From Streptomyces olivaceus (GTDB lineage Bacteria; Actinomycetota; Actinomycetes; Streptomycetales; Streptomycetaceae): a stretch of 64,000 nt of DNA. Under the pieces are notes generated by a model that saw only the letters and a program-made list of their open reading frames with translations, was not told the origin of the DNA and ran no database searches. The number at the start of each line of letters is the position of its first letter. Position 1 is the stretch's first letter. Location: assembly GCF_000721235.1 (NCBI RefSeq), contig NZ_JOFH01000030.1, forward strand, positions 26,064 to 90,063, written 5' to 3'. The translations under genes and the position numbers were made by a program. Positions 53,985-62,790 of the stretch are shown here, piece after piece.

Positions 53985-54348
53985 CGTTCTGGTCCTTCCT
54001 CCGGGTCGCGCGGTAGACGTCGGCGAAGCGTCTGGTCAGTGAGCCGAGATCCCGCATGTACTGGTAGGCATGGAAGTGAGGGGACTGCTCCGTCGGCCGG
54101 CGCGTCAGGTCGAGGACCCGGTAGCCCTCCCGGAACAGCGCCTGGACGGCCGGGTTCTCGTCGAAGCCGAGCTCCTCGGCCATCAGCACTCTCAGGTGGC
54201 TGACCAGGTCTCGGGTCGTGGCGTCGATCACCGGGCGTTCGGGCATCATCAGGCGAATGGCCAGCGCGGTTTCCACGGTCTCGTCGACCGCCTCCAGGAC
54301 GATCGACACTCCAGCCACCTCGAACGACGTGACGCTTCCTGCTGCCAT
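53977..54348 (-). CDS. 123-aa protein heading the microgene operon
   Basis: From ATG 54348 (GGAGAAGGGG upstream). It has a beta-like start (SVTSFEVAGVSIVLEAVDET), then helices (ATRDLVSHLRVLMAEELGFD, AVQALFREGYRVLDLT, YQYMRDLGSLTRRFADVYRA). It slightly resembles actinobacterial DUF6415-type proteins found beside AICE and biosynthetic genes, but the match is weak. It heads four overlapping genes upstream of the precursor. Confidence 0.6.
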   Translation of the reverse strand: MAAGSVTSFEVAGVSIVLEAVDETVETALAIRLMMPERPVIDATTRDLVSHLRVLMAEELGFDENPAVQALFREGYRVLDLTRRPTEQSPHFHAYQYMRDLGSLTRRFADVYRATRRKDQNDG

Positions 54349-54515
54349 TGCCCGCACCCCTTCTCCGGTCTCCACCGTTGTCGTGCCTGACAACGTCCAG
54401 AAAAGCGGCTCGTGTTGGCGCAGACCACGGCATCCGCGGGGCAGTCCTGAGACACTTCTGGGACAGCCCGGTGCCGTCGGGTTAGACGCGGGTTGGTGCG
54501 TGGAAAGGGGGCGGC

Positions 54516-55772
54516 ATGGGGCTTGCTGAGCGGCGCAGGGCGCTGGGCTACAGTCAGGAAGAGCTCGCGCACGCCCTCGGCGTGGACCGACGGACCGTCG
54601 GCCGCTGGGAAGGCCGCTCCACCACGCCGCAGCCGCCGCTGAGACCACGGCTGGCCGAGCTGCTCCACCTCGACCTTGACGAACTCGACGCCTTGGTGGG
54701 ACAGCCACGAGCAGCCCGCCCGGAGTCGGCAGGGCCGCCGCCTCGCGACCACCACGGCTCAGGGGACCCCGACGACATGATCCGACGCCAGTTCCTGCGC
54801 GCCATCACCGTCACCAGTGCCCTGGTGGCCCTGCCCCCCGACGAGGGCGCAGCCCTCGCGGAGGGCGCGCTGCGCGGGATGTCCGACGACTTCCTGCGCA
54901 TGAACGGACACCTGTGGCAGGTCTACCAACTCGCCCGCGCCAAGCGTTCCGTCTACCCGGTCGTCCGCGACCAGCTCACCGCCCTGAACGAGACCCTCGA
55001 CGGACGGCCCGAGGTCGAAGCACAGGCCCTGTGCGGCGCGGCCGGCGACCTCTTCCAGCTCGCAGGAGAACTGGCCTTCGACGGCAACCGCTACACCGAC
55101 GCCGCCGCCTCCTACACGCTCGCCGCCTCTGCCAGCCAGGAGGCGAAGTCCTACGACCTGTGGGCGTGTGCCCTCGTCCGCCACGCCTACGTCGATCTGT
55201 ACGAACGCCGGTACGCCGACGCGGTCGGCACGCTGTCGGCCGCCGAGAAGGTGGCAAGGCGCGGGGACGGTTCCCTGTCCACCCGCTACTGGGTCGCCGC
55301 CGTCCAAGCCGAGGCGTACGCCGGCCTCGGCGACCTCTCCGCCTGCGAACGCGCCTTGGACGAGGCGGAGAAGGTGACCGTCCTGAGCGGGGCGGCCCAC
55401 AACGGTGGCTGGCTGCGTTTCGACGGCTCCCGCCTCGCAGAAGAGCGTGGCGCGCGCTACCTCCAGCTTGGACGCCTCGACCTCGCTGAGAAGGCACTCA
55501 GCAGCGCGCTCAGCCAGGACATCCTCGCTTCCGGCCAGTCCTTCCGCCGACGCGGTGCGGTATTGACCGACCTCGCGGCCATCGGCGCCCGGCGCCAGGA
55601 CCCCGACCAAGTACTCGCCTACGGCGGGGAGGCGCTGCGACTCGCCCACACGACCTCCTCGGGTCACGTCGCCCATAAACTTCAGGGGCTACGAACCGAC
55701 CTCGGCCCGCTCTCCCGCGACGCTCGTGTGGCGGAGCTGGGCGCCGAGATCGACGCACTGTGCACGACGTGA
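54516..55772 (+). CDS. XRE regulator with TPR-like C-terminus
   Basis: A 418-aa protein (GGAAAGGGGG before ATG 54516). The N-terminal XRE domain is GLAERRRALGYSQEELAHAL GVDRRTVGRWEGRS. The remaining 300 residues are helical repeats resembling TPRs (ALCGAAGDLFQLAGELAFDG, AQAEAYAGLGDLSACERALD, GARYLQLGRLDLAEKALSSA). This is the layout of Streptomyces regulators that answer peptide or small ligands. It is divergent from the microgene/precursor operon by 167 bp, hence its likely controller. Confidence 0.85.
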   Translation: MGLAERRRALGYSQEELAHALGVDRRTVGRWEGRSTTPQPPLRPRLAELLHLDLDELDALVGQPRAARPESAGPPPRDHHGSGDPDDMIRRQFLRAITVTSALVALPPDEGAALAEGALRGMSDDFLRMNGHLWQVYQLARAKRSVYPVVRDQLTALNETLDGRPEVEAQALCGAAGDLFQLAGELAFDGNRYTDAAASYTLAASASQEAKSYDLWACALVRHAYVDLYERRYADAVGTLSAAEKVARRGDGSLSTRYWVAAVQAEAYAGLGDLSACERALDEAEKVTVLSGAAHNGGWLRFDGSRLAEERGARYLQLGRLDLAEKALSSALSQDILASGQSFRRRGAVLTDLAAIGARRQDPDQVLAYGGEALRLAHTTSSGHVAHKLQGLRTDLGPLSRDARVAELGAEIDALCTT

Positions 55773-55786
55773 CGAGAGGGGAAGGC

Positions 55787-56152
55787 ATGTCGCAGTCCGA
55801 GGGCGCCCGACTGTTCCGCGAGGCTTGGATCACCGGAGTGCGCAAGCACTTCCCCGGCGAGCCGAAGCCCGGCTACGTCACCCCCTGGGACGAGACCCCC
55901 GAGTGGGAGCGCCAGGCCGCCGGGGCCGTCCACGACCAAGTGCGCCAGTTCCTCGACCTCAGCGACCGCCACGCCTCCCGCCTCACCCGCGAGCAGAAGA
56001 GCCGCTTTGTCGCCACCTGCTGGACCGCGCAGATGTACAAGCACTTCGAGAACCCGAAGCCGGGCTATGTCGCCGACTGGCCCGACCTGCCCGACTGGCA
56101 GAAAGAGACCGACGCGGACATCTTCGAGGCGATCGAGGACGCTCTGAAGTAG
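55787..56152 (+). CDS. Two-repeat KHF..KPGY protein
   Basis: A 121-aa protein starting at ATG 55787 (GGGGAAGG). An internal duplication is visible: KHFPGEPKPGYVTPWDETPE W and KHFENPKPGYVADWPDLPDW, each followed by an acidic helix (VHDQVRQFLDL, DADIFEAIEDAL). It is 14 bp downstream of the XRE regulator, so cotranscribed. The function is unknown. Confidence 0.75.
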   Translation: MSQSEGARLFREAWITGVRKHFPGEPKPGYVTPWDETPEWERQAAGAVHDQVRQFLDLSDRHASRLTREQKSRFVATCWTAQMYKHFENPKPGYVADWPDLPDWQKETDADIFEAIEDALK

Positions 56153-56867
56153 TCGCACGGGGCTGCCATTCAAGTCGGCCTGCGCAACCGCCGGGCTTCC
56201 TATGGCGTCGATCGGCCCTCCCTTCGCGGCTCGTTTCCGACCGCCGCGTCACGGTTCAGCTCCTGTGGGACCGGCGCGGCGAGGGGGCCGGACAGCGGGC
56301 GGATCCTGTTGAGCATGCGCGCGGCTCCGAACTGTTCGCCGGGGTCTCCGGTTGTCCCTTTTCGGGACGGGCGTCATGTCCCGACTCGGGACAAACCTCT
56401 TGTCCCGACTCGGGACGGGCTTCCTCCCCCACGACCGCCGAGGCTTTGACTGTCACCATCGCGGCCGGCCCGACAGCCGCCGCAACACCGTCGTAGCCGT
56501 GAACAGTGTGCTCGCCGTCCTGACGGTCAGCGACGACGCCTTCATCGAGCAGCATCCCGGAGATCCTGTCACCTGCTGGCCTCGCCGTCCTCGTCACGGG
56601 CCTGGCCGCGTCCGTGCCCGGGCGGAGCTGCGCTCCCCGCGGTCCGGGGCGAGGACGGCGCGGGGTACGGCTCGCCGGAGACGAGCGGACCAACCGCCCG
56701 GGAGACCCGGCGTCTGGCCAGACGGCGGGATGACGACTGCCCCTGGTCCGGACATACCTGGCTGGCCCGTGGGCCGTGCCCGCGCGGTGTGCGCCGTCTG
56801 CCCCGGTGCCGTGCGAGCAGGGCCGCGTCGGAGCACCATCGACGGGAAGACAGCCTCTGGAGGGTCC
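56153..56867. repeat. Intergenic region with three 24-bp-spaced palindromes
   Basis: In 715 bp no gene is convincing. GTCCCTTTTCGGGAC (56354-56368), GTCCCGACTCGGGAC (56378-56392) and GTCCCGACTCGGGAC (56402-56416) are 15-bp palindromes, spaced exactly 24 bp apart. Spacing by about 2.3 helical turns fits a cooperative operator. The period is also a multiple of three, so an encoded octapeptide repeat cannot be excluded. Confidence 0.55.
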
Positions 56868-58595
56868 GTGCGCGATGCGGTGGGTGATGACGTGGGGGCG
56901 TGGCCGGTGGGCGAGCCGGGTTTCTGGCGGCGGGTCGTCGAGCGGCTGGACACGGCGGTGCTGGTGCTGGACGCAGCCGGAAGCGTGATCGTCGCGAACC
57001 CGGCGGCCGAGCGGCTGCTGGGCCGCACCACCGGGGCGATGCGGGGAGCCGACGCACACGATCTGCTGCACCGGGACGCGGACGGCAACAAGGTGCCGCG
57101 AGACCGGTGCCCCCTGCTCCACGCGCTGGCCGAGGGGCAGGGGGCGCGAGGGGAGGGCGGCACATACCTGCGCGGTGACGGTCGTCTGCTGGCTGTCTCC
57201 TGGTCCGCGTCCCCCTTGACGGAGGACGGCTCCGTGCAAGGCATGGCACTGCTGTTCACGGACGCCACGGGGGACCGCCGCGTCCACCGGGAGCGAACGG
57301 CGCGCACGCGCGCCCTGGAGGACCTCAACGAGCGGCTGTCCCTGGTCGCGGAGATCACGGACGTCCTGGGGCAGACTCTGGAGACCGACGAGGCGCTGGC
57401 CCGCCTGGTGCGGCTGCTCGTGCCCCGTCTGGCCGACTGGGCCGCGGTGGACCTGCGGACCGGTTCCGGCGAGGTCCACCGGGTGGCGGTGACCGGTCCG
57501 GAGGGACGGGACGCCGGATTCCAGGGCCGGAGCGTACTCGGCGCGGAGGGGGCCGGTGAGGGGGAGGACTCGCCGCTGGGCCGTGCGCTGACCGGGGGCG
57601 AATCCGTGCTCCAGGAGCGGGTGGCTGCCCTCACCCCGGCCGCCGGACACCCTCCTCTGGCCGCTCTCCACCATGGCTTTCTGACGGCGGTGGGCGCCAG
57701 CTCCGCCGTTACGGTGCCCCTCGGCGCCCGGGACCGGATCACCGGGGCGCTGACGGTGGTGCGCACCGACCCGGCGCACCCCTTCGACGAAGACGACCTG
57801 GCCGCAGTGGGCGACGTCGGCCGCCGGGTCGGCGTGCTCATCGACAACACCCGCCGCTACGGCCGTCAGCGCGCCGTCGCCGAGGCCATGCAGCGCAACC
57901 TGCTCGTCCCGCTGCCCCGGCCGGGCCACCTCCGGCTGGCCGCCCGCTACCAGCCCGCACCCGCGGGCTCCCAGGTCGGCGGGGACTGGTACGACGCCTT
58001 CATCCTGAAGGACGGCGCGCTCGCCCTGGTCATCGGTGACGTCGTGGGCCACGACCTGACCGCGGCGGCCGGTATGGCCCAACTGCACGGCATTCTGCGT
58101 TCGCTGGCCTGGGATCACACGGGACCGCCCGGCGCCGTCGTCGACCGCCTCGACGCCGCCATGCCGGTCATCACCACCGTCCCGCTGGCCACCCTGATCC
58201 TCGCCCGCGTCGAGGGCGACCCGGACACGGGACCGTGGACGCTCCGCTGGACCAGCGCGGGGCACCCGCCCCCGCTGCTCCTCTCCCCGGACGGCACCGC
58301 ATGCTTTCTGGAAGCCGGCCAGGGGCTGCTCCTCGGCACCGGATCCGTCGGCGACGCGGACCGACCGGACGCCACGCATCCCCTGAAGCCCGGCTCCACC
58401 CTGCTGCTGTACACGGACGGGCTCGTCGAGACACCGGGCAGCGACCTCGACACGGGCCTGGACCGGCTGCTCCGGCACGCCCTCACTCTCGTCCACGAAC
58501 CGCTGGACAGGCTGTGCGGAAAGGTGCTCGCCCACCTGCCGCCCGGCAGCACCGACGACGTAGCCCTGCTCGCCCTGCGCGTACCGCCGCCATGA
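56868..58595 (+). CDS. PAS-GAF-PP2C (SpoIIE/RsbU-type) phosphatase
   Basis: A 575-aa protein. GTG 56868 is chosen behind GGAGG; upstream open frame is unlike coding DNA. It has a PAS domain (residues 20-135, LDTAVLVLDAAGSVIVANPA AERLLG), a GAF domain (about 150-330, GASSAVTVPLGARDRITGAL) and a PP2C domain (QVGGDWYDAFILKDG, VIGDVVGHDLTAA, LLYTDGLVETPGS, STDDVALLALRVP). It probably dephosphorylates an anti-anti-sigma factor in a partner-switch stress pathway. Confidence 0.92.
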   Translation: MRDAVGDDVGAWPVGEPGFWRRVVERLDTAVLVLDAAGSVIVANPAAERLLGRTTGAMRGADAHDLLHRDADGNKVPRDRCPLLHALAEGQGARGEGGTYLRGDGRLLAVSWSASPLTEDGSVQGMALLFTDATGDRRVHRERTARTRALEDLNERLSLVAEITDVLGQTLETDEALARLVRLLVPRLADWAAVDLRTGSGEVHRVAVTGPEGRDAGFQGRSVLGAEGAGEGEDSPLGRALTGGESVLQERVAALTPAAGHPPLAALHHGFLTAVGASSAVTVPLGARDRITGALTVVRTDPAHPFDEDDLAAVGDVGRRVGVLIDNTRRYGRQRAVAEAMQRNLLVPLPRPGHLRLAARYQPAPAGSQVGGDWYDAFILKDGALALVIGDVVGHDLTAAAGMAQLHGILRSLAWDHTGPPGAVVDRLDAAMPVITTVPLATLILARVEGDPDTGPWTLRWTSAGHPPPLLLSPDGTACFLEAGQGLLLGTGSVGDADRPDATHPLKPGSTLLLYTDGLVETPGSDLDTGLDRLLRHALTLVHEPLDRLCGKVLAHLPPGSTDDVALLALRVPPP

Positions 58596-58989
58596 GACGT
58601 GGTGGCCGTCGGACCGGGCCGGTGCCGCGGAGGCGCCCACCATCTCCCACACCACTGATGACCTGCTGTCACGCCGCCTTTACTCGCCGAGGAGTAGTCT
58701 GAGGAGACCGAGGGCATCAGGCACGCCGGTGGCGGACCGGCTCCACCCCGGTATCCACCGGCGTTCGTCACGCGGAAGGGTCTCCCCCCTTCACCCCGCA
58801 TACGCCCGCCGACTCCCTTCCCGCGAACTCGCGGCGGTCGTCGGCGCTTTCCTCCGGCAAGAGCGGCCAGGCACGACCTCCAGCACCCGGATCCACCGGC
58901 CACGTCCGGCGCTGCCCGACAGCCCGCGGACCGTCGGCCGCCGTGCCCTGCCGAACCGGCCGGCACCCAACTCGTCAGAGAGATCCCAC
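58596..58989. promoter_or_regulatory. Leader region with GGAGTAG promoter box
   Basis: No gene is seen in 394 bp. CCGAGGAGTAGTCTGAGGA at about 58687-58705, with GGAGTAG at 58691-58697, matches boxes at 61711-61725 and, inverted, at 61630 and 62784. It is probably a shared stress-promoter element for the DUF5994 genes. Confidence 0.45.
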
Positions 58990-59505
58990 GTGATCGCCAC
59001 AGTCCCCACCGCACCGTCCACCCTGTCCCCGCCCCTGCCCCTCGTCCGCCTGCGTCTCGCGCCGCACGGCGCGCTGCCGCGCCGGATCGACGGAGTGTGG
59101 TGGCCGTACTCCCGCGATCTTCTGACACAGCTCCCGAAGATGCTCGCCGCGCTGCCGAGAGCGTGGGGCGACATCACCGGCGTCACCGTGGACGCCGCGG
59201 CCTGGTCGGCGGCACCGGGGCGCATGTTCGTCGCCAACCAGGTCGTCCGCCTGCACAAGGCCCCCGCCTCTCCGCACGCCCCGGACCGGGTCGTCCTGCT
59301 CTCCCCAGGGCTCGGCCGTTGGGATCTGCAGGTGATCCCGCCGGACGCGACGGAGGAAGCAGCCGCTCTCCTTACGACGGCCGCCTTGGACGACCGGCGG
59401 CCCGGCGCCGAGGGAGAAGCCCGGCCCCCGGCCCCGACGGCGGCGGCAGGTCCGCGCGGCCGTGTGGGACCCACCGGGCGGGGAACCCGGGCCCCTCGGT
59501 GGTAG
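58990..59505 (+). CDS. DUF5994 protein, copy 1
   Basis: A 171-aa protein (GTG 58990). Family core: LVRLRLAPHGALPRRIDGVW WPYSRDLLTQLPKML, then WGDITGVTVDAAAWS and LGRWDLQVIPPDATEEAAALL. It ends with a Pro/Arg-rich tail. The function is unknown. It is 100 bp upstream of the desaturase gene on the same strand. Confidence 0.8.
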   Translation: MIATVPTAPSTLSPPLPLVRLRLAPHGALPRRIDGVWWPYSRDLLTQLPKMLAALPRAWGDITGVTVDAAAWSAAPGRMFVANQVVRLHKAPASPHAPDRVVLLSPGLGRWDLQVIPPDATEEAAALLTTAALDDRRPGAEGEARPPAPTAAAGPRGRVGPTGRGTRAPRW

Positions 59506-59605
59506 GAGCCGCCGCGGGCACGTCCATGTACGCACCCGCTCCCCGCGCCCAACTCGCCCTGGGGCCGCCCCGAGTCATCCGCCCGCTTCTGAGAGAGACG
59601 TCCTC

Positions 59606-60646
59606 ATGACCATGGCCACCACCACCGCCACGCGCCCCGACACTCCCGGCAGCGACTTCGCCCGGCTGTCGAAGAAGATCGCGGACGCCGGACTGCTGGG
59701 GCGCCGCCCCGGCTACTACACGTTACGCATCACCGCCGTGACCGGGCTCTACGCCGCCGGATGGGCCGCGTTCGTCCTCGTCGGCGCCTCCTGGTGGACA
59801 CTGGCGATCGCCGCGTTCCTGGCCGTGATGTACGGGCAAGTCGCCCTGGTCGCCCATGACATGGCCCACCGGCAGGTGTTCCGCCGCCGCCGGGCCAGCG
59901 AGTTGTCCGGACGGATCGCCGGCGCGTCGATCGGCATGAGCTACGGCTGGTGGCAGGACAAGCACACCCGTCACCACGCCAACCCCAACACCGAGAACCT
60001 CGACCCCGACATCGGACCCGACCTGCTCGTCTGGTCCCCGGACCAGGCCCGCGCCGCCACCGGACTGCCCCGCCTGCTCGGCCGCTGGCAGGCGTTCCTC
60101 TTCTTTCCCCTGCTCACGCTGGAGGGCTTCAACCTGCACGTGGCGAGCGGCAGGGCCATGGCCAACCGCCGGCTCAAACGCCGGGCGGTCGACGGCGCTC
60201 TGCTCCTGGGGCACTGCGCCGTCTACCTGGCCGCCCTGTTCTGGGTCCTGCCGCCCGGGATGGCGATCGCCTTCCTCGCCGTCCACCAGTGCCTGTTCGG
60301 CGTCTACCTCGGTTCGGCCTTCGCGCCCAACCACAAGGGGATGCCGATCCTGACGGCCGACGACCGCCCCGACTTCCTCCGCCGCCAGGTGCTGACCTCA
60401 CGCAACGTCAACGGCGGCCGGTTCACCGACCTGGCGCTCGGCGGCCTGAACCACCAGATCGAGCACCACCTGTTCCCGAGCATGCCCAGCCCCAACCTGC
60501 GCAAGGCCCGCGCCATCGTCCGGCGGTACTGCCGGGACCTGGGTGTCGACTATGCGGAAACGGGCCTGGTCGCCTCCTACCGGTTGGCACTCACCAGCCT
60601 CCACGACGCCGGCGCCCCGCTCCGACGGACCCGCGTCCCCACTTAG
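59606..60646 (+). CDS. Membrane fatty-acid desaturase
   Basis: A 346-aa acyl-lipid/acyl-CoA desaturase. Three histidine boxes bind the diiron site: HDMAH (near residue 88), HTRHH (near 123) and HQIEHH (near 285). Hydrophobic helices (ITAVTGLYAAGWAAFVLVG, WTLAIAAFLAVMYGQVALVA, WVLPPGMAIAFLAVHQCLF) anchor it. It introduces a double bond into membrane acyl chains, consistent with stress adaptation beside PP2C and DUF5994 genes. It ends overlapping the convergent DUF6479 gene by 4 bp. Confidence 0.93.
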   Translation: MTMATTTATRPDTPGSDFARLSKKIADAGLLGRRPGYYTLRITAVTGLYAAGWAAFVLVGASWWTLAIAAFLAVMYGQVALVAHDMAHRQVFRRRRASELSGRIAGASIGMSYGWWQDKHTRHHANPNTENLDPDIGPDLLVWSPDQARAATGLPRLLGRWQAFLFFPLLTLEGFNLHVASGRAMANRRLKRRAVDGALLLGHCAVYLAALFWVLPPGMAIAFLAVHQCLFGVYLGSAFAPNHKGMPILTADDRPDFLRRQVLTSRNVNGGRFTDLALGGLNHQIEHHLFPSMPSPNLRKARAIVRRYCRDLGVDYAETGLVASYRLALTSLHDAGAPLRRTRVPT

Positions 60647-60924
60647 CGGGGCGAGACGCCGCCGTGGGTACGGCGGCGTCCAGGACGCAGCCGTCCGCGT
60701 CCGCCGTACCGGGAGCCCCGGCGCTCGCCGGCGTCGTTCGCGACCGGGGACCGTCGGCGTACCGCCGGCCCTTCGTCGGTCTTCCGGTCTGGTGCGACGA
60801 CACCGCTGCGGCCGTAGTGGAAGGCGGCACTTCTGCCCCCGTGCTGGGAGTTCAGGCGGTGGATGAGGAACGCGCCTGCCGCGATCACCGCCAGCAGCAC
60901 GAACACCGTCACGAGGATGTCCAT
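60643..60924 (-). CDS. DUF6479-like small membrane protein
   Basis: A 93-aa protein from ATG 60924 (MDILVTVFVLLAVIAAGAFL), one membrane helix, then IHRLNSQHGGRSAAFHYGRS as in DUF6479 proteins and a basic, disordered tail. It lies 5 bp downstream of DUF5994 copy 2, so they form an operon. Confidence 0.75.
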   Translation of the reverse strand: MDILVTVFVLLAVIAAGAFLIHRLNSQHGGRSAAFHYGRSGVVAPDRKTDEGPAVRRRSPVANDAGERRGSRYGGRGRLRPGRRRTHGGVSPR

Positions 60925-60929
60925 GGCCC

Positions 60930-61520
60930 TCACACCCTTTCCGGCCGGTCCCTCGCGGTGGCGACGGCGACTCGAAGCCATGGAGAAGTGACGGAAGCAC
61001 CGGCTCCATGTCCTCCTTCGGACTCCCACACCGCTTCCCTGGTGCGGTCGGCCTCGGCGGTCACCGTCAGACGCGCGGCATCCGCCAGCAGGCTGCTCGC
61101 GGTCGCTGTCCGGCGCGGGTCGCTCGCGGCGGCCATCAGCCAGGCGGCCGCGGCCGGAGGCGTCTGCGGGGGAACGACCAGCAGGTTCCAGCGGCCCACG
61201 TGGTAGGAGAGCAGCAGCAACTCGTGCTCGTCCTGCTCGAAGCGGAACCAGCCCACCTTCACCACGTGCCCGGCGACAGGCACCTTGCGCGGGACGACCG
61301 GCCACTGGGCGGGGTTCACCGTGATCCGGGTGATCCGCCCCCACAGCGGATCCAGAACGGACGCCAGGGCCGGCAGTTCGGCGGTGAGATCACGCGAACG
61401 CGGCCACCAGGCGCCGTCCAGCAGCAGCGGTGCCGAACCGGCGGGGACGAGCGAGAGACGTACGGGAGACGTGGGACGCCGGTCTTCGGACGTCGTCGGA
61501 GGGGAGACGGTCGCAGTCAT
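60930..61520 (-). CDS. DUF5994 protein, copy 2
   Basis: A 196-aa member with the core VRLSLVPAGSAPLLLDGAWW PRSRDLTAEL, WGRITRITVNPAQWPVVPRK, LLLLSYHVGRWNLLVVPPQT. The C-terminal 55 residues are an extra region not shared with copy 3. It begins the DUF6479 operon; a promoter-like AAGAGTAG box is at 61630-61637 upstream. Confidence 0.83.
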   Translation of the reverse strand: MTATVSPPTTSEDRRPTSPVRLSLVPAGSAPLLLDGAWWPRSRDLTAELPALASVLDPLWGRITRITVNPAQWPVVPRKVPVAGHVVKVGWFRFEQDEHELLLLSYHVGRWNLLVVPPQTPPAAAAWLMAAASDPRRTATASSLLADAARLTVTAEADRTREAVWESEGGHGAGASVTSPWLRVAVATARDRPERV

Positions 61521-61629
61521 GACGCGAACCCTGCCCCGGGCGGGCCTGAGCCGACCCGGCGTATTCGATCACCGAAAACGGCACAGACGCGAAATGCCCG
61601 TGCGCGGAGTGTCCCCGGTTCCTCCAGCC

Positions 61630-61718
61630 TACTCTTCGCGGCGCCCGACCAGGCCGTACACCGGGAGCAGTCCACCCGATGAGGCCGAAGCCTCTTGTCG
61701 GGGCTCGTCGAGGAGTAG
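61630..61718. promoter_or_regulatory. Divergent promoter boxes for DUF5994 copies 2 and 3
   Basis: AAGAGTAG (minus strand, 61630-61637) precedes copy 2, and GGAGTAG (plus strand, 61712-61718) within GTCGAGGAGTAGCCTGAGGA precedes copy 3. Both sit 110 bp from the start codons. Resemblance to GGGTAY-type sigma-B -10 boxes is suggestive only. Confidence 0.45.
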
Positions 61719-61828
61719 CCTGAGGACTTCGAGGGCTTTCGTGTACCGGCGCCGCCGGTCCCGTCCTCGCTCACTCACCACCGGGCGCTCCGTCAGTCGG
61801 CGCAGGCCCGCAGTCAGGCTTCTTCCTC

Positions 61829-62230
61829 ATGATCATGAACACCACTCAGCTCCGTCCGCACGCGGCACCGTTCCGACCACGTGCCGCGCGCCTCGTCCTC
61901 GGATCCGCCAGCCGCTTCGGCCGTCCGGACGGCGCGTGGTGGCCACGGACCCGCGACCTGGCACGAGAACTCGGCGAACTGGCCGACGTGATCGATCCGC
62001 TGTGGGGCCGGCTCACCCACGTGGCCGTCAATCCCCGCCACTGGCAGCCTCTCCCGCACGGCGTGGTCGTCGTCAACGGCTACGAGGTGGCGGTCGACAG
62101 ATTCACCGAGGCGCTCAACCCGCACAGGATCCTACTGCAGTCCTACACTGCGGGCCGTTGGGATCTCCTCGTGGTGCCGCCCCCGACGAGCGCGTCGTCA
62201 GCGGCCCGGCTCATGGCGGCCGTGGCGTAG
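61829..62230 (+). CDS. DUF5994 protein, copy 3
   Basis: A 133-aa member consisting almost only of the core domain: ARLVLGSASRFGRPDGAWWP RTRDLARELG, WGRLTHVAVNPRHWQPLPHG, SYTAGRWDLLVVPPPTSASS. The start at ATG 61829 is followed by a second Met two codons later. Its 3' end overlaps the convergent copy 4 by 33 bp. Confidence 0.82.
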   Translation: MIMNTTQLRPHAAPFRPRAARLVLGSASRFGRPDGAWWPRTRDLARELGELADVIDPLWGRLTHVAVNPRHWQPLPHGVVVVNGYEVAVDRFTEALNPHRILLQSYTAGRWDLLVVPPPTSASSAARLMAAVA

Positions 62231-62731
62231 CGCAGCGGTGGGTGCATGCCTCGGGCCCACACGCTCCGTGCCGGTGTCGATGAGGATCTGTTCCGCCGGC
62301 GTCTGACTGCCTGCGCGCACGGCTGCGGCCATGGCCGCGCGGGCCGCGTCGGCCGCGGTGTGGGGCGGAACCACCAGCAGCGAGAAGAGATCATTGCTGC
62401 CCCGGGTGATGAGAACGGTGTCGTCTCCGACCGGGAAGGAGTCGATGCGGACGACACGACCGTCGATCGTCAGCCGCGTCGGCAGCTCGTCCCAGGCGTC
62501 GGTGTCCAGACCGACACGTGTGATCGGCCCGAGGTACTCGGACAGCGCGGAGACGAGGCCGGGCAGTTCACCGGCGATGTCGCGGGAGCGGGGCCACCAC
62601 GCCCCGTCGAGCGCACCCTTCCGGTCATGGGTCGTCTCGAGCCGCACCACGGCGGTTCCAGGTCGCGAAACCGCCTGATGCACAGCGTCGGGCAGGAGCC
62701 TGGTCACCCGCGGGGGGTCGGGGTCGGACAT
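62198..62731 (-). CDS. DUF5994 protein, copy 4
   Basis: A 177-aa member from ATG 62731 (MSDPDPPRVTRLLPDAVHQA). Core: VVRLETTHDRKGALDGAWWP RSRDIAGELPG, LGPITRVGLDTDAWDELPTR, LFSLLVVPPHTAADAARAAM. It is the most divergent copy. A GGAGTAC box (62784-62790, minus strand) lies 53 bp upstream. Confidence 0.82.
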   Translation of the reverse strand: MSDPDPPRVTRLLPDAVHQAVSRPGTAVVRLETTHDRKGALDGAWWPRSRDIAGELPGLVSALSEYLGPITRVGLDTDAWDELPTRLTIDGRVVRIDSFPVGDDTVLITRGSNDLFSLLVVPPHTAADAARAAMAAAVRAGSQTPAEQILIDTGTERVGPRHAPTAALRHGRHEPGR

Positions 62732-62783
62732 CGCACTCGCCTGCCTACCGGGAACGGCAAACCGAAAGCCTCCTGGTTTCACG

Positions 62784-62790
62784 GTACTCC
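62784..62790 (-). promoter_or_regulatory. GGAGTAC box upstream of DUF5994 copy 4
   Basis: On the minus strand GTCGAGGAGTACCGTGAAAC matches the boxes of the other copies. GGAGTAC is one base from GGGTAC, a sigma-B-type -10 in Streptomyces. Confidence 0.45.

Noticed and set aside
56354..56416. CRISPR array
   Set aside because: Only three palindromic 15-mers with 9-bp spacers and no cas genes.
56256..58655. Antisense frame of about 799 codons over the PP2C gene
   Set aside because: Shadow of the PAS-GAF-PP2C gene; composition is typical antisense.
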